This document shows, piece by piece, positions 57,509 through 64,000 of a stretch of DNA of 64,000 bases. The position numbers and the translations under genes are program-made. Every line of letters begins with the position of its first letter. Within the stretch, counting starts at the first letter, position 1. The stretch is taken from positions 310,001 to 374,000 of the forward strand of contig JAMXBD010000172.1 of NCBI GenBank assembly GCA_024138025.1, in the 5' to 3' direction. The notes under the pieces are model-generated. The model was not told where the DNA came from. It worked only from the letters and a program-made list of their open reading frames with translations, and ran no database searches. The DNA is from Combretum micranthum. Its lineage: Eukaryota > Streptophyta > Magnoliopsida > Myrtales > Combretaceae.

Positions 57509-58052
57509 TGTCACACTTCGAGGGGTACCATAAACGTGACAATCTGTCGTACACAATACTGAAGCCTAGGAACGACTACCTTAATCACGCAAAAATTTCT
57601 ATATTATGCACAAGGTATACTTCATAACAAATGGAACATATTGGAGTATATAATTTATGATGTAGCAATTTGATAGCAATGCATAAGAACTATATATCAT
57701 TAAAATTAAACAAAGTCGATTACATTTCTTAGGGCATACCCCCACTAATATCCTTAAATGGTTAAGATATTATAGTCATTTATAACAGTCTCAAAATTAA
57801 TAATATATTTCATTTCCAACAAAAAAGTGCTTCCAAGAGCATATCTTCATTCTATTATCTCAAATCTTTTCTTGAAGCTCCAAATTTACTAGTGATTTCC
57901 TTAAGGGTCATGTCCATTGAGTAAAGCCTCAAGTATTCCTATTTCAACAAAGATTTATGGGGTTATAAGCTTACAACATACTTAATGAATTAACCCCTTT
58001 AGATATACCATACAACCATAAATAGGTTTATTAGTTTCAAGCATATGCTATG

Positions 58053-59839
58053 TGTAATATAAAAATAAATAAATAAATAATAGTGAAGGGTAGTATTGTC
58101 ATATATAATTGTTTAAGAGGTTAATTTGTCATGTAACAAACACAATTGGACTCGAGGGAAGTTTTCATGCAGAACCGGGAGAAGGGGAAAGGCTTGCTCT
58201 AAGCCGCTGACCTTGGTGGTGAACGCCACCGGCTTTATGTTGGCTTACAATGTAAATTTTTATCCTTTCGTGTTAAGCTGCCCTGAGCCGCTAGCTTTGA
58301 CTCCAACCTATATTTCACAAAAATAACATCCTTTACTTTTGTGCTAGGGTTTCCCAACCTCTATAATATATAGCCCTAGATCTTTTGTTCATTCCTCCCA
58401 TCTCCTCCTAAGCGTAAACCCTAGGTAAGTGGGTTCCTTTCTAGTTTTTTCATTAATCCTTTAGTATGATCTCTCTAGTAAAGGTTGTTTCTTTGATTTG
58501 AGGAATCAAGTTGGTGGAGACGACTTCGTTGGAGATCAAAACCCTAAGTTGTGATTGTTGATTTGATCCTACAATCTAGAAGGCATGAGATCCAAAGCTT
58601 TGAGTAAGTATGAATTCGTACAATTCTTGTTATTTTAAAGAAGAAATCTTTTCTGATGGTTGAATTATTATTGATCGAGAATTTTAGGGTTTGGAGGAAT
58701 TTTAGAGAAATTTGTGTTTTTGAGGTTTCGTTCTCTGATGATCCTGGAAGACAGGTGTGTAGATCTAATGTTGTATTAGATTGTGGATTTTAGGGTTACG
58801 GTTTAATTGTGAATGTTAAATCAAATTTTGATTTGATATATGTTGATGATCAGGATTCTGGTGAAATTAGGATTTATAATTTTTTAAAGAGGATTTATTG
58901 ATTTGGAGTTTTGGAAGCGAATCAGGTACGACCTTACCTTTTTTGTTATTTGTGCTTGTAGGATTAGAAATATAAATTAACCTAATTTTATCCGGTCTAT
59001 AATTGAAGTTGTGCTGCTTGTGTTTGGCTTTGATTAGTAAAGACCACGCAGAGTGTGATACTAACGAGACGCCTTGATGATTCTTGTGTGTCGTTGTCCC
59101 TAGTAGAGTTGTACTTGGAGATGATTTCGGTAGATTATGAGTCATGCCGGCTCAATTGTAGTACCCAACAATGGGTGGATCGCATCTAACACCAAAATAT
59201 ATATAAAAGTATTTTGTATAAAACTTGTTTTTATGGAGTCATGAGTTACTACGGGTGTAGGGCTAGTTGCAAATCATTTTAAACTGTGCTGTTTGCTTGA
59301 CTAATCAAAGATAATAACCTGTGTTTGTTGTATTAGTTTTAGGACTATTTGTGATATTTGTATAATGCATGTTCATGCGTATTTGCTTGTAATATGGCGT
59401 ACTGAGCGTTTTCACTCATTTCTCTATTTTTCAGATACAAGTGAAGACGATATTGTTTATGACTTATCTATGTATGATATATATGTTAATCATGGGAATG
59501 ACGATAATGGACTTGGCTGCCCAATTGAGAACTAGTAGACCTTGGATATTGGAAATAGGAGAGAGATATTAAAGACTTTATGAAGTTTTATTGAAGACTT
59601 TATGAGACTAGTTTATTAGGTTTTATTTAGTTTTGATAATATGTAGTTTTTGATTCTAATAGTTCATGTTTTTGTCTTTTTCAAAGAGATTATTTTATGC
59701 GATTTTTAAAGTAACAATGTATGAGTTTTGTTGATTATCTTTTGATATATTTGTGGATTAGTATTTCATAGCATTGGCGTGTTCTTATGAAGAGAAGAAC
59801 ACGTGGCAGGTTGTAATGTTTTCAGGTTAGGCCGTTACA
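58053..59839 (+). mobile_element. LTR-like element nested in A3
   Basis: It begins TGTAATATAAAA and ends GGTTAGGCCGTTACA (TG...CA). The flanks CTATG (58048-58052) and CTATA (59840-59844) match 4 of 5. The A3 sequence is continuous with A1 when it is removed (A1 near 36590). Inside, CTATAATATATAGCCC near 58360 followed by AAACCCTAGGTAAGTGG looks like a TATA box, leader and splice donor, so it reads as a plus-strand solo LTR of about 1.8 kb. The AAAT run behind its start has probably expanded. The 66-codon frame at 58126-58326 shows no domain. Confidence 0.6.
58357..58440 (+). promoter_or_regulatory. Promoter-like region of the nested LTR
   Basis: TATAATATATAG, then CCTCCCATCTCCTCC leader words and GTAAGTGGG, a good splice donor, as in retrotransposon LTRs with a spliced leader. 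Function is inferred. Confidence 0.4.
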
Positions 59840-61937
59840 CTATACAACAAACACATGTTGCAAACAAGTATGTATGGGTATATGGAAACCATAAATGGAA
59901 TAGATTTATGCTCCTCGTACCAAGGGTTAGAGAATTTGATTTGAAGGTCTCCATGATCTTCACTGCTATTCCTTGAGCACCCGTTTATAGCGATTGATCG
60001 GCACAGCTCATCCTTGAGGCCATGTTCCTCGTACGGTTTAGTTCTCTTAAGAGTGAGTTGAGCCACTTTAAGCCTTCCGATTCCTCGCATAGGAGTAGCA
60101 TCCTTCGACATTAGACTTAATGGATGCAATGCATACCCATTTCATTTATATCAAAGCTAAAGAAAATTAAGGTATGCTTAAGGGTGATCAAACAAGTATC
60201 ATACATACGTAGGTAACATGCAATATTAATGATGTACTTAAACAACCATTCATCGGTAAGTATCCCTTGTCACTCATTCATAGAACCACATATCTTACAC
60301 TTATAAATTTAGTACAACTATTTATAAGCACAAGCAAGGTAATAAATTATAAGAAATAACTCACTCGTCCATAGTGCAGTTAGTCGAAATGATTCTCGGG
60401 ATTCTTAGCTTCACGGTTCTCGTTACCTAAATAAGGAGAAACTTGAAATAAATGTTTTAGATCAACTTCATCTCGACTTCTACTTCTAAGGATTCTATTC
60501 TCGCTATAATTCTTGGTTACGTAGGTTAGACCTTAAAACAGCTATAACTTTCTCGTTTTAACTCTGAATTTCACATATGAGTAGTTGATCTTTATCTACT
60601 TCAAATGCTCTATCTATTTCTAAGGTTATTAAAAAATTTAAGGTCATTTAGGTCTTAAAATCATCAGGTTTAGATTGCGTCCATACTTATAATCTAGTTT
60701 ATTTAGACACTTTTCGCAAGTTTTATCTTATATAGACTCTCTAAGGCATGTGTATATCTATATTATTTCTATATGTAAACATAATAGAAACTTAATAGCT
60801 CATAGTACATATATGATCTAGTGATGTTGCTCTATATATAACTTTTATTAAATAGCCATTGCAAAAATTTTAGTTCACTTAAGCTCATGGAAAATAAAAC
60901 TTGAACACTTGTAGTGAAATTTTTATCTCTTAGTACTTTCAAATAGGTGATTCAATCTTTGAAAAAATGGGGTGCTATACTTTATTTTATTCTTTGAAAA
61001 TTTTGTTTCAAATCTTTATTTGGAAGTTTATTTGGTAAAACCTTGATTTCTATGTGTTTTCAAGAAAAGAACCTTAAGTTACAAAAACTTGATCTCAAAA
61101 AATTAAGTGTAAGTTTTGTTTCTTAATTTTATTTATTCATAATCATTAAAAATATGTTGGTTTAAGAAAGAAAAATCAAAGTCTTCACATCATCTTTTTA
61201 TGCTTGCATAGGGTGGTATTTTCAAGAAAATGGAGGGATGGTTTTTGTTTCCAAATTTTTCTTTTGACACAAGATTTCTCATGTGTTAAAATGAGTTTTA
61301 GAAATATTTTGCATAATAAAGAATTGTCAATGTGTGGAATTTCATAACTTTATGAATTCTCCCATAATATGCTAGAATTTCTAATTTACTAAGCGATCAT
61401 AATGACAAACTCAAGATCATCATCTTGTTTTAGTTTTGAACTTATAGACTTTTAGCCATCATTGCATTTTAAATTAAAAATTTATTTTGGCATTATAACA
61501 ACATCACTATGAGCACTTTATGTACATGAACATAAAACTAAAACTTAAAAATATTACAAGTACAAAATGAACTTAAATAGAAAGTTGACAATAATAAAAT
61601 ATAAAGATAACAAATCAAAACATGAGAGCCTTAGCTTATATTCAAGGCTTCTAAGACTCGAAATATTCAGTCACCGAGAAACTAAATACAATAAAATGAG
61701 ATGAAATAATTTAAAGTGGGAATCTTAGACTGTAGATAATGCTCTTCGAGACTTGAAATAATCTAATCTCCTTTAGACTCAATCTTTAAACTAGTATAAG
61801 ACTAGAAAATGACTAGTCTTATTATGAATTGAAATTGACAAGTCTTGCATAAAATAAATTGCATGGAAATAAAGTGTTTGAAATAAAAGAACATGAAATA
61901 AAAATGTTAGATTAATAAGCTTTTATGCTCTAAAGAT

Positions 61938-61958
61938 TATATATATATATATATATAT
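61938..61958. repeat. (AT)n microsatellite in LTR A3
   Basis: About 10 AT units at the same relative place as the AT run of LTR A1 (31774-31800), an inherited feature of this LTR family. Confidence 0.93.
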
Positions 61959-62186
61959 GCAAAGTTACATTTATAAAATTTAGATTAGAGTGCATAAAAG
62001 TAAATAAACATAAAAGCAACATGACGATGAGTATGATGTCTTGCATTTCCATTCCCTAGCATGCATCATGGGGAGTTTTTATGGAATCATGCATAAGGAC
62101 ACACATGCATGATCATAACATATTATAGGGATGGCGTTTAAGGGGTTTACCTAAAGAATGAAGCAAGAGATGTGTGTATGGAGTGC

Positions 62187-62209
62187 TAGAGAGAGAGAGA
62201 GAGAGAGAG
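62187..62209. repeat. (GA)n microsatellite in LTR A3
   Basis: About 11 AG units. On the minus strand this is a CT run in the leader behind the LTR promoter. Confidence 0.95.
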
Positions 62210-63378
62210 CCAAGAGTGATGAAGGGAAGAAGGGAAGGGGGAGGTGGTTTGTAAGGGAATGAGAGGGGGTTCTCATGAGAGAAAAACAAAAGATTTTGAG
62301 AGATTGTGATGTAGTGTAAAGTGTGAAAAATGGGAGGAAAAAAGGGTATAGATAGAATGAGAGGAGGAGAGAAAATGTGAAAAAAAATGAGAGAGGATTT
62401 TAGGTGAGTTGGGGGTTGTGGAGGTAGGGGAGATAATTGATTCCAAGGGGGAAGGGGGAAGGGGAAGAGAGAGAGAAAAGTAAGGTGGAAGTTATATATA
62501 AATTAGATAAAGTATGTATAGGAAAAGTAAATTATAAGATGTAGGTGTAAGAATAGTGTGTAAGTATGTAATAATGAATAGTGATGAATAATAGTAAATA
62601 ATAATTGAAATGACACATTGTTTACCAGTAGAAAGTAAGATACACAAAAAATTTGGTTCAACTGACATTTTTATTTTACAATAAATTATTATATGGTATT
62701 ATAAAGATATTTTACTATTATTTTATTATTAATTGTTGTCCCGTGATGTTATCTTGATATGCACTAGCGATTAGGTATGAAAATGATTTGATTTTAACTG
62801 ACGAAATTTTTAACTTGACAAATTAATACTATATTACAAGAAATTATTTTATACTATTTTTTTATTAAATATTATTTGGATATATTACCTCGATTTATGT
62901 TTAGAGATCAGATAGATGAATTATTTTGCATACGATTCCCGAGTCGAACTATTATCAAATTTTCATTCCGTTTTCAAAGGTACTCGTTTTCTTAGAGTTT
63001 GGTATTTAGGGTTTTCTATTCCTCATACTCATTAGACATTTAGGGTTATTAGACTCATCTAACATTATTTAAGGTTTCCAAGACTTGTGATTAGTTTGAT
63101 CGATTCTAGAGTTTCTAGGGTTCGGGTTGAATAGGATCGATTTAGGTATGGTACATGTAATCGTTTTGATAGTGATACGTTTTTGTTAAATCCTTATCTT
63201 TAAGGTTTCGGGCTTTGCTTAAATCATCTAATATCCTAAGGTTATTAAGTCTTTATCTGATTCTCCCTAAGGTTTCTAGAGTTTGGTTTTAACTTGGGTT
63301 GGTTATATGATTCTGGTTTTGATATTAGCTCTAAGTTCTCATCAAAGAGTATAAAAAAATCTAGGGGCTTGTAGGCAT

Positions 63379-64000
63379 GATATGGTATGTTTAAGTGTAG
63401 AGAAAGTACTCAATTTCAAGAGATAATCATCAAAGTTGCATATCACACCCATAACAAAGGCAATGATTGAAGCAAATCATAAAAATCAAGTTGTAGAGGA
63501 GATCCCTACCCTCATCATGCTCGTATCACAGGTGGTGACAATGATCACCACCTCCGTCACCCCTATATCACAAATGGTGATCATGATGTCTACGTATGAA
63601 TTTGGATACAAAGAGGATCACCGACCTCATCATGTCCGTGATGCTTGAAGATGAAGAAGAAGAAGAGTTTGATCCAAAGAGGATAACGGCACATGTCACG
63701 GCTGTGATCAATAGGGGGATCACCTGCCCTATTTTACTCATTTTTAAAAATGATAGTTTCCTATTTTAATTGTTAGTCTTTTATTTTTACATGTTTATCC
63801 TTATCCGACATGTGGGAACATATAAAGGGTCTTTAGGGTTATGTTAACTAAGCTTGAACATTTCTTTGTCATTGATTGAGATCAATTGCCTTGTTAGCTT
63901 TCTTAGAATTGTTTCTAAAACTCGTTGAGTAATATTGAGTTTTTCCTTAGGATTATTCTTTCTTGTTTCTTTTTATCGTGTTATATCGATTGAGTGAAAC
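63379..64000. other. Window end, possibly LTR- or gene-edge DNA
   Basis: A 70-codon frame (63436-63648, +) has no known domain. It contains a small hairpin at 63530-63552 (AGGTGGTGA / TCACCACCT) and TGGTGATCATGATG-type words. The tail 63780-64000, with GGGTCTTTAGGGTTATG and CTCGTTGAGTAATATTG, resembles the transcribed part of an LTR, but nothing can be paired with it inside the window. Confidence 0.3.

Larger units (their letters stand above)
57509..63373 (-). mobile_element. Inverted copy of the G3-type LTR (A3), probable solo LTR
   Basis: On the minus strand it starts TACAAGCCCCTAGATTTTT (compare TGTAAGCCCTTGAATTTTT in A1) at 63373 and ends GAAGTGTGACA at 57509. It follows A1 along its length. 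Shared examples are ATTCATCTATCT plus TAAATCGAG, AAGCTYAYTAATCTAAC, GGATGCTACTCCTA and AGTGKGRGTATGCCCC. The flanks GGTAT (57504-57508) and GGCAT (63374-63378) match 4 of 5, a likely target duplication. No internal region adjoins it, so it is a solo LTR. It is split by a 1.79 kb insertion at 58053-59839. Confidence 0.75.

Noticed and set aside
59827..60129. 100-codon minus-strand frame
   Set aside because: It lies in a block conserved between LTR A3 and LTR A1, but the corresponding strand of A1 is closed by stops and no domain is seen. The conservation is that of the LTR, not of a protein.

Overview
This is a plant nuclear window, most likely from a eudicot. It is AT-rich, it holds almost no uninterrupted long reading frames, and nearly all of it is explained by nested, decayed plant transposable elements: L1-type LINEs, Ty3/gypsy chromovirus-like and Tat-like elements, Ty1/copia solo LTRs, hAT and PIF/Harbinger MITEs, a tRNA-type SINE and a Mutator-like element. 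Only one gene looks intact, an intronless F-box protein with an F-box-associated (FBA) domain at 53569-54672 (+). No rRNA, tRNA or CRISPR feature was found. The species cannot be named from the sequence.

Layout. 1-3.1 kb: intergenic DNA with a Tourist-like MITE and a SINE. 4-5.4 kb and 8.7-11.6 kb: two L1-type LINE remnants on the minus strand. 13.98-22.46 kb: a minus-strand Ty3/gypsy element (G1) with gag, protease, RT, integrase, a probable chromodomain and a 3' LTR, interrupted between gag and protease. 22.47-28.02 kb: a plus-strand Tat-like Ty3/gypsy element (G2) with LTR, PBS, gag, protease, RT and RNase H, split by a hAT MITE and cut off by a copia-type LTR. 29.6-49.2 kb: a third Ty3/gypsy element (G3), arranged as internal 3' end, LTR A1, gag region, internal 3' end, LTR A2. 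LTR A1 carries a copia solo LTR and a MITE; LTR A2 carries a 5.48 kb LTR-like insertion with a perfect 5-bp target duplication. 57.5-63.4 kb: a third copy of the same LTR (A3), inverted, apparently a solo LTR, itself split by a 1.8 kb LTR-like insertion.

The most interesting segment is 49747-53393, a 3.65 kb Mutator-like element (MULE) with a 9-bp target duplication (8/9 match). It carries a MuDR-type N-terminal domain and, right behind it, the C-terminal part of a plant mobile domain (PMD) gene; the catalytic transposase core is missing. Its inverted termini hold arrays of a short, nearly perfect palindrome (six units on the left, two and a half on the right). The element sits about 170 bp upstream of the likely F-box start codon and must have separated that gene from its original upstream sequence.

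The elements do not form a working pathway. The window reads as layered insertions around one surviving gene. The point of possible function is the MULE/F-box junction, where a palindrome-rich, potentially silenced or promoter-bearing terminus now forms the gene's proximal upstream region.
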